Positions 16,294-24,792 of a DNA stretch of 32,588 nucleotides are shown here, in pieces (the stretch's first letter is position 1; each line of letters begins with the position of its first letter). The notes below the pieces were generated by a model that saw only the letters and a list, made by a program, of their open reading frames with translations, was not told the DNA's origin and made no database searches. The stretch is from contig JAEUIH010000083.1 of assembly GCA_016795105.1 (NCBI GenBank), forward strand, positions 1-32,588, read 5' to 3'. The DNA comes from Planctomyces sp. (GTDB lineage: Bacteria; Planctomycetota; Planctomycetia; Planctomycetales; Planctomycetaceae). A program made the translations under genes and the position numbers.

Positions 16294-19200
16294 AGGCGTC
16301 GTTGAGGTCGGGGTCGATGACGGTGTCGAGGTCAAAGCCTCGAGCACTTTCCTGGTATCGAAATACGACGAGGTTTCCGATGCCATCCTGATAGACAACA
16401 CCATGGAAAGGAGTGTCGCCCGATTTAATACCAGAAACGGTGGGCTTAAACAACTTTGAGAAGTTCTGGTCCTCACGCAGCAATCTGCGATAAGACATCA
16501 GCGTCACGAACGCCGGTTTTGCATCACGAAAGGTGGCCTTGCTGAGAGCTATACAGATCGGGCGTCGCCATTCCATTTCTGAAACGTCTGGTGAACGCGG
16601 AGTTTCAAGCAGTTGTTGCACGGAACTGAGATCAATCCGTGACATCAGATCTTTCCATTCCTCCTGTGGCGTACGTGGCGGGTACGACGTCTGTTCTCTA
16701 CCCTGCTGAAGCAGGTCGAGTTTTGTAACAGTCGCGGCAAGGCTCGAATCGGTGACAAGTTGAATCCTCGGAGTAAGTTGGTCAAGGCCTGCTTTCTGCT
16801 CAGTTGCACTGCAAATCGCCAGTAACATCTCGCCGATCCACTCATGCATTGCGTCATCGGAGTACAACTGCGAACCGCGATCCCAGTTCTGATCCATCAC
16901 CGAAGCGATCCACGCTTCTCCAAGTCCATTCGGGCTCGAATGAGTCAATGTCGTCTCGAGTCCCTGAACGAGAGTTGCCTGCGAGCCGATCCGCGAAATC
17001 TTCCAGATGTCATCTTCGAATATGAACTCGAGCGGTATTGGGTACCGTAACTTCAATTCTTCACGAATGGGTTGTTCGGCATTTGGCTTGAAGACGAGAC
17101 GCCCCTGAACGTGACCGCTCACATGATTTCCAGACTCAAGCTGACAATTCACAAGCAACGACTCATTTGCTCCCTCCGTCAGTTCCATTGTGTCCAGAAA
17201 AAACATGAACTCGACGACCCCCTTCAACTGGGCCGCTGCCAGCATTTCAGTGAACTCAAGTTGGTTCAGCCCACTTGAATCCGGATGCGGAAAGGACTGA
17301 GTACTGCCTGACACAGTCAGATCTGTGGCACGCAGGGCTTTGATCCTGTCCGGCTTCACAACCGAGCGGATGGTCCTTGCCAATTTGAAGGAATCGAATT
17401 GTTCACGATCTTCCGAAGCTTCGCCTTTCTGATGTCGAGTTTCAGAAAGTGACTCGAGAAGCTCTTTACTAAGAGATGCGAATACAGCATGGCGCCCGAG
17501 CCGGTTCAGTTCATTCCATGGACCTTCGTCATCGGCATCAAGAACAGCCTGCAGAGTTCGCCTCATCTGCGAACTTTTCGGGTCGGATTCCTGAAGCAGA
17601 ATCCACTGCATCTTCGCATTCTCGGTGAAGAACACTCTCAGGGTATCGAAGTCATGTTCGCGGACCGCTTTCTGTATGACTCCCATCGTCAACTCCGGAC
17701 TGCTTCGATCAGACAGGAATCGTCTGAGTGAAGGAGGCAGATCCGGTTTCTGGCCGGAATCGAGCTGCTCACCACTAAGATGCCCCCCGGCCGCCTGTCC
17801 CTGGCGAAGTCGCCATCGGAACCATGAACCCTGTCTCTCAATGATCAGGTGACAGGGAAGAACTTCCTGAGGCCATCCGAGGACGCCCGGAGCTGCCACA
17901 GGAGTCCGGCCAAACACCCCGGCTCCAGCGCCTCCGGCTGCCATCCCCATCATGCCGCCATCCATACCAGCACCACCGCCTCCCATCATCATTTCTCCGG
18001 ACGGTGGACCGTATGACGGTGGACTGAAATCCGGCAGCGCAGAGTAATAGAGTTGCAGAGTGTTCCTCAGCATCGCCTGCTGGTCGACGTCACAGAGTGC
18101 ATCCACCTGAGTCCAAAAGTTGTTTTCGATCTCTGCAACTTCACTCACAGGCACATAAATATTCCACTCCAGTGTTGCTTCGTTTTCGACAGGACTGATT
18201 CGCTGAAGATAGAGACTTTCCTTTCGCACATACGCGGCGTGGGTTTCATTCAGAAGTGTTTCAATCCGTCCAAGTAACTCTGAGTTCATTCCAGCAAATC
18301 GTTCCGGATCAAGGTGCCAGGTCAGTGGCTGCTCGGCGTTGCTGTCCCATTTCTGAAAGGGCTGAATGCGATTCGCGACGACCTGTTGCTGAGCCTCCGC
18401 AGCCTCCTGTGCAAGTCTCACCTGATGCATATACACCTCATCTGCACGTCGCCGCTCTACTTCTGCAATGTAACGAAGTTCTCGAGTCCGATAGAACGCA
18501 GCGGCCGCAAAAACGATGACGGTCAGCATCACGCCGCCGATCAACAGGCAGCCTGCGGCGGTCAGAAAATATCGACGTCCAGTTCTGGTTTCGGCCGGAG
18601 TTCCCTTCGCACCTCGTGGTGACTTGCCAATCAGATCAACATCTGTCTTGATCTGACCGGCCTGCTGATACCGGCGATCAGGCTCTTTCTCCAGTGTTCT
18701 CAGCACGACTTCATCCAGTCGGGAATCCAGCTGTGACTTCTGAGAGGGTGGAGAAAATCGACCGAGAGGAAGTTCGCCCGTGAGCAATTCGTAGAACACA
18801 ACACCCAGCGAATAAATGTCCACTCGGTGATCAAGCACTGCCCCACCTTCAATCTGCTCCGGAGCCATATACATGGGGGTCCCGAGAATCTGATGACTTC
18901 CGGTGATTGTCAACAGATTAGACGGCTTATCCAGCAGCCTTGCCAGTCCAAAGTCTGCGATCTTCACTCGGCCACGACGGTCGATCAGAATGTTCTCAGG
19001 TTTAATATCCCGATGAACAACGCCTTCGTCGTGAGCAAACTGCAGGGCGTCACACAATTGACCAACAATCGTCAGTGCGTCTTTCGAATTCAGCTTCCGA
19101 ATCGGCTCCGCGAGAATCGCCTGCCGCAACGTGACTCCATCAACGAACTCCATCAGCAGATAGTAGAAATGTTCACGCTTCCCGAACTCATAGACGGTCA

Positions 19201-19576
19201 CAATCTGCGGATGAGACAATGATGCCAGAAGTCTGGCCTCGCGAGTGAATCGTTCTGCAAATCCGGGCAGATCGGCGGTTTCCGGAGGAAGGATTTTGAG
19301 GGCCGCCACGCGATCAAGTTCGCGCTGGCGTACCTTATAAACTGCCCCCATGCCCCCCTGGCCCATCAGCTGAATCACATCCAGCATCGGAAACGCAGCG
19401 GCAATCACTTCAATTGTCGGAGCGGTCCATGGCGTCCGAACTCCACCAGATAACGTTGACTGAGCGGCGCCCTGCTTCATCAGGCATGTGGCACAGACGA
19501 GCCTGCCAGCAGCGGGTACCAGCATTGAGCCACAGACGCTGCAGACGACAGAAGATCCGGAAGGTCCCGATTCCAT
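16265..19576 (-). CDS. Membrane Ser/Thr protein kinase with N-terminal zinc ribbon
   Basis: This is a Hanks-type kinase of 1103 residues. Residues 12-31 carry two CxxC pairs (C12, C15, C28, C31), a likely zinc ribbon. The kinase domain (about 65-312) is complete: GQGGMGAVY (72-80), K94, HRDIKPEN with D190, DFG (208-210) and APE (238-240), so it should be active. Residues 337-361 form one membrane helix. The remaining 740 residues should lie outside the cytoplasm; they include a Gly/Met-rich stretch near 520-560 and no recognised domain. It starts at 19576 with AGGA upstream. It diverges from an ECF sigma factor gene 244 bases away, an arrangement known for planctomycete kinase-linked sigma factors. 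The last nine or so codons lie inside a dispersed repeat. Targets are unknown. Confidence 0.93.
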   Translation of the reverse strand: MESGPSGSSVVCSVCGSMLVPAAGRLVCATCLMKQGAAQSTLSGGVRTPWTAPTIEVIAAAFPMLDVIQLMGQGGMGAVYKVRQRELDRVAALKILPPETADLPGFAERFTREARLLASLSHPQIVTVYEFGKREHFYYLLMEFVDGVTLRQAILAEPIRKLNSKDALTIVGQLCDALQFAHDEGVVHRDIKPENILIDRRGRVKIADFGLARLLDKPSNLLTITGSHQILGTPMYMAPEQIEGGAVLDHRVDIYSLGVVFYELLTGELPLGRFSPPSQKSQLDSRLDEVVLRTLEKEPDRRYQQAGQIKTDVDLIGKSPRGAKGTPAETRTGRRYFLTAAGCLLIGGVMLTVIVFAAAAFYRTRELRYIAEVERRRADEVYMHQVRLAQEAAEAQQQVVANRIQPFQKWDSNAEQPLTWHLDPERFAGMNSELLGRIETLLNETHAAYVRKESLYLQRISPVENEATLEWNIYVPVSEVAEIENNFWTQVDALCDVDQQAMLRNTLQLYYSALPDFSPPSYGPPSGEMMMGGGGAGMDGGMMGMAAGGAGAGVFGRTPVAAPGVLGWPQEVLPCHLIIERQGSWFRWRLRQGQAAGGHLSGEQLDSGQKPDLPPSLRRFLSDRSSPELTMGVIQKAVREHDFDTLRVFFTENAKMQWILLQESDPKSSQMRRTLQAVLDADDEGPWNELNRLGRHAVFASLSKELLESLSETRHQKGEASEDREQFDSFKLARTIRSVVKPDRIKALRATDLTVSGSTQSFPHPDSSGLNQLEFTEMLAAAQLKGVVEFMFFLDTMELTEGANESLLVNCQLESGNHVSGHVQGRLVFKPNAEQPIREELKLRYPIPLEFIFEDDIWKISRIGSQATLVQGLETTLTHSSPNGLGEAWIASVMDQNWDRGSQLYSDDAMHEWIGEMLLAICSATEQKAGLDQLTPRIQLVTDSSLAATVTKLDLLQQGREQTSYPPRTPQEEWKDLMSRIDLSSVQQLLETPRSPDVSEMEWRRPICIALSKATFRDAKPAFVTLMSYRRLLREDQNFSKLFKPTVSGIKSGDTPFHGVVYQDGIGNLVVFRYQESARGFDLDTVIDPDLNDASQSTPHTTP

Positions 19577-19820
19577 TGTTCACGAATCCTGTAATATCAT
19601 CGCCGTTCTCCTTTTCGACGCCACCGCCGAACATGAAAGGATACTGGTACTTCTGCAGGAAAAGAAATTCCCGGAACTTGTGACAAACAATTTCTGCAAT
19701 TCTGTGACGATGGTCCGTACTTTGATGTACATTGGTCGTCAAACGCGTTTGACATACGGAAACTCCGGCACCATTCACGCGCAATTCCTCTCAAAGGCAA
19801 CCCTCAGCGAGCCAGTATCA
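19577..19820. promoter_or_regulatory. Shared divergent promoter region of kinase and sigma factor
   Basis: Two regulatory genes start back to back from this 244-base gap. No consensus promoter stands out on either strand. An autoregulated promoter recognised by the sigma factor itself would be expected here, but no motif can be named. Confidence 0.4.
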
Positions 19821-20576
19821 ATGAGTCCGATCCAGGAGGAAGAATCTCGGGAACTCCCTGGCCGATTTGCAACGACTCGCTGGACGATGGTTCTCAAAGC
19901 CCGCTCGCAGCGCGGGGAGGTGTCAAATCTGGACCTCTCAGATCTGTGCCGGATTTACTACTTCCCGATCTATGCATACATCCGCAAGCAATGCGGCTCC
20001 CCGGAATTGGCACTCGACCTGACACAGGGATTCTTCACGTTGCTGCTCGAAGGACCGATGCTGGATTCAGTCGATCCATGTCGAGGACAATTTCGAGCCT
20101 TCCTGCTGGCGTCTGCGAGAAACTTCATCTCCAACATGCGCGATCGCGACCTCGCATCGAAACGTGGTGGCAATGTTCGACACGTCTCACTTGATGCCGC
20201 TGCACTGGAACAAAAGTTCGTTACACAAGTCTCTGTGCACTGGACCCCCGAACGTGAATTTGATCGTCAATGGGCCGTCACTGTGCTCGATGAAGTCCTC
20301 CGTCGACTCGAACTCGAACAGACAGCCGCCGGTCGACAGCATCAGTTTGAAGTTCTCCGAACCGCCTTGTCATCCGATCGGAATGCCATCGACTACGACT
20401 CTGCAGCACAGGCATTGGACGTGACGGCAGACAACGCTCGGACACTCGTGCATCGCCTCAGAAAACGATACCGCTGTCTGCTTCGAGACGTCATCTGCGA
20501 GACAACAACATCGCCCGATGATGTTGAATCAGAAATCCACGACCTATTCGAAGCACTCCGAAGCGACCCAAAGTAG
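19821..20576 (+). CDS. ECF-type RNA polymerase sigma factor (kinase-linked type)
   Basis: The protein directs RNA polymerase to specific promoters. It has 251 residues, long for an ECF factor, which fits the planctomycete kinase-linked sort. Region 2 is at about 39-108 (LCRIYYFPIYAYIRKQ, LDLTQGFFTLLL, RGQFRAFLLASARNFISN). The region-4 part is at about 150-223, with helix-turn-helix DYDSAAQALDVTADNARTLVHRLRKRYR. The TTRWTMVL opening is typical of this group. The ATG at 19821 is chosen because homology begins there; the frame continues 333 bases upstream into the divergent gap and the kinase gene. The ribosome binding site is weak. No anti-sigma factor is adjacent; the divergent membrane kinase probably takes that role (inference). 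Confidence 0.9.
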   Translation: MSPIQEEESRELPGRFATTRWTMVLKARSQRGEVSNLDLSDLCRIYYFPIYAYIRKQCGSPELALDLTQGFFTLLLEGPMLDSVDPCRGQFRAFLLASARNFISNMRDRDLASKRGGNVRHVSLDAAALEQKFVTQVSVHWTPEREFDRQWAVTVLDEVLRRLELEQTAAGRQHQFEVLRTALSSDRNAIDYDSAAQALDVTADNARTLVHRLRKRYRCLLRDVICETTTSPDDVESEIHDLFEALRSDPK

Positions 20577-20991
20577 CAGGCACTTTCCAAGTGCCGTCCG
20601 CACCGTCGTGATGTTTGAAGCCGGGCCGGGAATCAACCGTAGTCCGGACCAGCGCGCACCAGGACTCAACATCACGGCAGAGCGTGATGAGTACTTTGCG
20701 GGTTTGAAACGGTCTTGATGTGTTGTTGTGGTTTGGATATCAACAAAGTTCAGTGTTTTCACGATCATCGGTCACGAACTCGTGCCGCCCGGTCGCCCCG
20801 ATCTTCCTAAACCTCCAGGTCTTCCACAAGGTCGCGATTGCCAACACCGGCAGAATCGGCCGGAAGCATTTCAGGAGTTGCAGGAAATGCCGGTTTTCGA
20901 CTGTTCTGATTGATGGCCGTTCAAAAAAATTGAGCTCTGACTGATCTGTGTTCAAGTCTGTTTTGAGAAGTATTTCGTGGAGGCGCGGTTT
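20577..20991. other. Intergenic region with repeat copy B
   Basis: The first 125 bases hold a stem-loop repeat, annotated separately. The rest up to the SH3-like gene contains no supported gene or RNA; the promoter of that gene should be within it. Short frames on both strands have no domain. Confidence 0.55.
20580..20702. repeat. REPIN-like inverted pair of stem-loop units, copy B
   Basis: A full unit CATCACG-GCAGAG-CGTGATG followed by AGTACTTTG lies at 20670-20698 on the plus strand. A degenerate unit in the opposite orientation lies at about 20580-20617 (CGTCGTGATGTTTGAAG). They are separated by a GC-rich core that includes CCGGGAATCAACCG, shared with copy A. The pair can form a long hairpin. 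It begins just after the sigma factor stop codon. Confidence 0.75.
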
Positions 20992-22452
20992 ATGCGTTTC
21001 AGCGGTCTGTTGACATTATTCATGACTTCGGTGTGCATGTTTTCACTCTGCTCAAGTTCAGCTTTTGCGCAGAGTGGTAACTTTCCCTATGAAGCTCGCG
21101 TTGTTGTCGATGAGCTGTTCGCCCGAAGCGGCGCAGGAGATTCATGGCATGCAACTCAGAAGGTTGCTCGCGATACCATCGTCAAGGTACATCGCCACGA
21201 TCCGGGCGGGTGGTACATGATCGAACCTCCGGCTGGAAGCTTCAGCTGGATTCCATCGAGTATGGTGGATCGCATCTCGGACACCGAAGGTTCAGTGAGC
21301 AAGAACAGTACAGTGGTTTATGTGGGCAGTGAATTCGGCGATGATACGACGGTGTGGCAGCGAAGTTTGAATTCCGGAGACAAGGTCACGATCCGCGGTG
21401 AACGGAAAATCCTTACACTGTCCGGCGAACAGAATATGCTGCAGATTGATCCGCCTCGTCGAGAATTCCGCTGGATTCCAGGTTCAGGAGTGGTACCCGT
21501 CGATGAGAATCGTCGCCGGCAGATGGACACCGATCCATACGCAACACCATCGAATGCAACACCCGAATCTGTCGATGCAATGACCCGTCGAGAGGGAAAT
21601 GGCGGCGGCGTTTCGGATGTTCCGCCGATTGCAGCAGATAGCCCGGTGGCAAAACTCCAGCTGATCAGAAGCCAGAAAAAACAACTTGCTGATCTTGATC
21701 AGCGTTTCCGGGAAATGCTGTCTCAGGATCCTTCGGCATGGAATCTGGATGTCCTGGAATCGGAGTATCGATCTCTGCAGCAGAGCACTTCCTACAAGCC
21801 GATTGCAGGCCAAATTGATCTGCGGTACCCCGCTATTGAACGTTATCGTCGAAAGCAGGCTGAGTTCCAGGACTTTCGTCAACGAACCAGCCAGACCGAA
21901 ATGCGTGATGCAGAATTGGTCGCACAGCTGAGAAATCCGGGCAGCTCTCCTCCGGTTGCTGGCCTTCGAAGTGGTAATTTGGCTTCAGGCCCGGGTTCAG
22001 GACCAGGTTCGATGCAGACATTTTCAATGGCTGGAACTCCGTCAACACTCTCAGACGGGATTAGCTTTGCACCGACGTCTGCTGTCGGCCCCGAATCAGC
22101 ACAGCCAGCCGGAAGTCCGATTCTGCTGGCCGATGCCTTCCAGTCGTTCGGAAGTGGAGGTGAAGGCCTCTCTGCAGGAATCAGTCCTGACGGATCCTCA
22201 GAGATCCCGGTCCCGAAGCCGATCGTGGGTGCTGGAATCGTACAGCGAACTGCAACAGGTGAAGGAGCTTCACACGTTTTGATGAATCCTTCAGGGAAAG
22301 TTCTGGCTTATCTGAAGCCCTCGACTGACCTCAATCTTGATCTGTACCTTGGCCAGCAGGTAGGCGTCCAGGGAAACCGGATGTATCAGGATTCACTAAA
22401 GTCCGACGTTATTGAAGTCTCTGGTCTCGAAGCTGTTCGTCTGCGACAGTAA
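20992..22452 (+). CDS. Secreted protein with two SH3-like domains
   Basis: No named family was recognised beyond SH3b-like folds. The ATG at 20992 follows GGAGG with 8 bases of spacing; a GTG 15 bases upstream overlaps that site. The signal peptide is residues 1-26, cut after AFA. Two related segments follow, about 32-95 and 105-170, with parallel motifs GGWYMIEPPAGSFSWIP and MLQIDPPRREFRWIP, which implies internal duplication. Residues 215-310 are charged and helical, possibly coiled coil (SQKKQLADLDQRFREML). A Gly/Ser/Pro-rich linker follows. The C-terminus (about 405-486) looks like a small beta domain ending in VIEVSGLEAVRLRQ. It probably binds peptidoglycan or another envelope component (inference). 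Confidence 0.8.
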   Translation: MRFSGLLTLFMTSVCMFSLCSSSAFAQSGNFPYEARVVVDELFARSGAGDSWHATQKVARDTIVKVHRHDPGGWYMIEPPAGSFSWIPSSMVDRISDTEGSVSKNSTVVYVGSEFGDDTTVWQRSLNSGDKVTIRGERKILTLSGEQNMLQIDPPRREFRWIPGSGVVPVDENRRRQMDTDPYATPSNATPESVDAMTRREGNGGGVSDVPPIAADSPVAKLQLIRSQKKQLADLDQRFREMLSQDPSAWNLDVLESEYRSLQQSTSYKPIAGQIDLRYPAIERYRRKQAEFQDFRQRTSQTEMRDAELVAQLRNPGSSPPVAGLRSGNLASGPGSGPGSMQTFSMAGTPSTLSDGISFAPTSAVGPESAQPAGSPILLADAFQSFGSGGEGLSAGISPDGSSEIPVPKPIVGAGIVQRTATGEGASHVLMNPSGKVLAYLKPSTDLNLDLYLGQQVGVQGNRMYQDSLKSDVIEVSGLEAVRLRQ

Positions 22453-22510
22453 CAGTCGATAGCTCGCGCGGTCCGGGGATGGCTCAGCGTGTCGAATAAC
22501 GGCAGGCGCT

Positions 22511-22545
22511 CGACATCACGGCGGAGCGTGATGAGTACTTTTCCA
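22511..22545 (+). repeat. REP-like stem-loop unit, copy C
   Basis: CATCACG-GCGGAG-CGTGATG at 22514-22533, then AGTACTTTTCC. It shares 29 of 31 positions with the plus-strand unit of copy B. It lies in the 97-base gap between two convergent genes and ends five bases before the permease stop. The stem followed by a T-rich run could act as a weak terminator for the SH3-like gene. Confidence 0.7.
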
Positions 22546-22549
22546 GGGG

Positions 22550-23782
22550 CTATGACTGATTGCGAAACCGGAGCAGGCCGGCGATGAAGAAGGTGCTGGA
22601 AAACAGCAGCAGCACTCCACAACATCGCATGATCAAAGTTCCATCCGGCTGGTCTTTTGTCAGGAGCTCACTGTATGCATCAAGAGCCCAGGCATGAGGC
22701 GTACAGAGACTGATCTTCTGGCTGAGTTCCGGCATCCAAGCACGAGGAACAAGACAACCGCTGATGCCGGCCGACGACAGAACGATCAAGTTGCCGAACG
22801 ACGACACCTGTGATTCTGTGCGGCAGAGCGTTGAAAACAGCAGCCCGAGCGTTGTCGCGGCACCGGATGTACACATCATAATGGGAATCAAAAATAATGG
22901 CTGTGGTCCCCATGACATCCCAAACAGTAATCGCCCGCTGACCATCAGAATTGATGTCTGAACAAGAGACATCACGTAGAATGGCAGTGTCTTTCCAATC
23001 AATATGGATGACGGCGAGATAGGAGAAATCCTCAGGCGTCTCAGGGTCCCCATGTCTCGTTCTGCAATGAAAGATCGTCCCATAATATTGACCAGAAAGA
23101 ACACAAACAGCACCGTGTAGGACGGGACAAGGAACTGGTAAACGCGAACATCGGACGCTGCTTCTTTTCTTGCTGACTCTGATTCCGACCACGGAACCGG
23201 GATGACAGAATCCTTTGCAGCACCTCGAAACACGGGAATCTTTTCAGCCAGAATCGGAAGAATTGCCTCCTGCAGCGAAAGTCGCAGCAATGCCTTCACC
23301 AGACCTTCTGTAAGCGGGTCAGCCATCGCATTGCGGGTGACATGGAGGTTGATGGCAGTCAGACCATTCTTCAATGGCCCCGTTTCCGGCGCGGTGAGTT
23401 CAGTTCGGGAAAGCTGCATCAGGGTTTGTTCGAAACCTGTCCCAATGACAATTCGGGCATCGACCTGACCGGACGGACGTTCTGACTTCAACTTATCAAA
23501 ATCATCTGTATCGGGGCTTGCATTCAGCTGCTTAACAACCACGTTCTCGTAGCCTGCCAGGAAGCCGGACAATCGTTTTGCGGTCTCTGTCTGGTCAAAA
23601 TTGATGATTTCAACCGTCAGTCCCAGACGCTTTTGTTCACGATCACTGCGCAGTCTTCCCGTCGATGACCCCACGATTGCAATGATGACCATCGGCAGAG
23701 CGATCAGAATCACAAGAGCTCGTCGATCTCGTACAAGCAGTCTCAGGTCTTTGAACGTTATCGTCAGTGCGTCGATTAGCAT
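22550..23782 (-). CDS. ABC-2-type transporter permease
   Basis: The protein is the membrane half of an exporter, partner of the ATPase encoded just upstream. It has 410 residues: a first helix at about 25-42, a large extracytoplasmic domain (about 45-220) and five further helices in the C-terminal half (FLVPSYTVLFVFFLVNIMG near 227, then about 265-385). The motif RDMGTLRRLRISPISPSSILIGK (about 248-270) is the usual ABC-2 coupling region. It resembles YhhJ/YbhR-like permeases. The start at 23782 has no strong ribosome binding site and lies 52 bases after the ATPase stop. Substrate not inferable. Confidence 0.92.
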   Translation of the reverse strand: MLIDALTITFKDLRLLVRDRRALVILIALPMVIIAIVGSSTGRLRSDREQKRLGLTVEIINFDQTETAKRLSGFLAGYENVVVKQLNASPDTDDFDKLKSERPSGQVDARIVIGTGFEQTLMQLSRTELTAPETGPLKNGLTAINLHVTRNAMADPLTEGLVKALLRLSLQEAILPILAEKIPVFRGAAKDSVIPVPWSESESARKEAASDVRVYQFLVPSYTVLFVFFLVNIMGRSFIAERDMGTLRRLRISPISPSSILIGKTLPFYVMSLVQTSILMVSGRLLFGMSWGPQPLFLIPIMMCTSGAATTLGLLFSTLCRTESQVSSFGNLIVLSSAGISGCLVPRAWMPELSQKISLCTPHAWALDAYSELLTKDQPDGTLIMRCCGVLLLFSSTFFIAGLLRFRNQS

Positions 23783-23834
23783 GTTTTATTATCTGTCGGT
23801 CTTTTGAACATGAACAGCCAGGAACTCTGAAGCG

Positions 23835-24785
23835 TTAATCTCGAAGTCGGCTTCCCGTAAGTTTCAAAAACAGGCGTTCGAGATTCGGCTCAAGCGTCCG
23901 GATGGATCGAACTGCGATTGAATGATCGGCAAGCAGTTTCAACACGCGACTGACTTCCGTATGCAGCGCCGATTCTGACATCTGAGCTGACGTTGCAACA
24001 TGCAGTACGGTTTCCCCGTTCTCGGTGGTCTCCACACGTGTTGGAGAACCGTTCAACAATTTTTCGGGGACGGACTTGCTGCCCAGCTGAAGTTCAACTT
24101 CAAACGGTATATTCTTCAGCAGTTCCGGAATCGTATCACAGGCAAGCAGTTTCCCATGATCAACGATTGCGGCTCGAGAGCAAAGGGATTCAACCTCTTC
24201 CATATAATGACTGGCATAGATAACCGCAGTGCCGGACTGCTGCAGAGATCGAACACATTCCAGCAGATGAGCACGCGACTGCGGGTCGACCCCAACCGTT
24301 GGCTCATCGAGGATCAACAGAAGTGGACGATGCAGAATGGCGGCTGCAAAATTCAGACGTCGCTTCATGCCACCCGAAAATGTCTCTGCAAGATCGTTTG
24401 CACGTGCAGTCAGCCCCACCTGCTCAAGAGCGGTTGCCACACGATCACGAAGATCCTGCCCTGAGAGGCGATAGAGCTTCCCGAAGAACATCAGATTTTC
24501 CCGAGCGGTCAGGTCTCCGTAGATCGCCAGTTCCTGAGGAACAACCCCCAGTTCTCTGCGTGACGACGGATCGGTCAGCCGCATTTCTCGGCCATTCAGC
24601 TCAACCCGTCCTGAATCTGATGCCAGTACTCCGGCAACCATCATCATCGTTGTGGACTTGCCGGCACCATTCGGTCCCAGCAGTCCAAACGCTTCTCCGG
24701 CGGCGACCTGAAAACTCAGATTGGAAACAACCTGTCGAGCCCCGAACGACTTGTTCAGCTGACTCACTTCCAGCAGACACGTCAT
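23835..24785 (-). CDS. ABC transporter ATP-binding protein
   Basis: The protein drives the ABC-2 permease encoded next. Of 316 residues, Walker A is GPNGAGKST (37-45), the Q-loop glutamine is Q84, the signature is FSGGM (136-140), Walker B is LLILDEP (156-162) and the switch histidine is H193. A C-terminal extension (about 215-316) is typical of DrrA/CcmA-type ATPases that work with ABC-2 permeases. The start lies 7 bases after the stop of the PVC cytochrome gene, so the three genes are probably co-transcribed. Confidence 0.95.
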   Translation of the reverse strand: MTCLLEVSQLNKSFGARQVVSNLSFQVAAGEAFGLLGPNGAGKSTTMMMVAGVLASDSGRVELNGREMRLTDPSSRRELGVVPQELAIYGDLTARENLMFFGKLYRLSGQDLRDRVATALEQVGLTARANDLAETFSGGMKRRLNFAAAILHRPLLLILDEPTVGVDPQSRAHLLECVRSLQQSGTAVIYASHYMEEVESLCSRAAIVDHGKLLACDTIPELLKNIPFEVELQLGSKSVPEKLLNGSPTRVETTENGETVLHVATSAQMSESALHTEVSRVLKLLADHSIAVRSIRTLEPNLERLFLKLTGSRLRD

Positions 24786-24792
24786 ACGACGC

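Noticed and set aside
19488-19820. N-terminal extension of the sigma factor frame
   Set aside because: It overlaps the kinase gene on the other strand and lacks sigma-factor homology; the start at 19821 fits the family.
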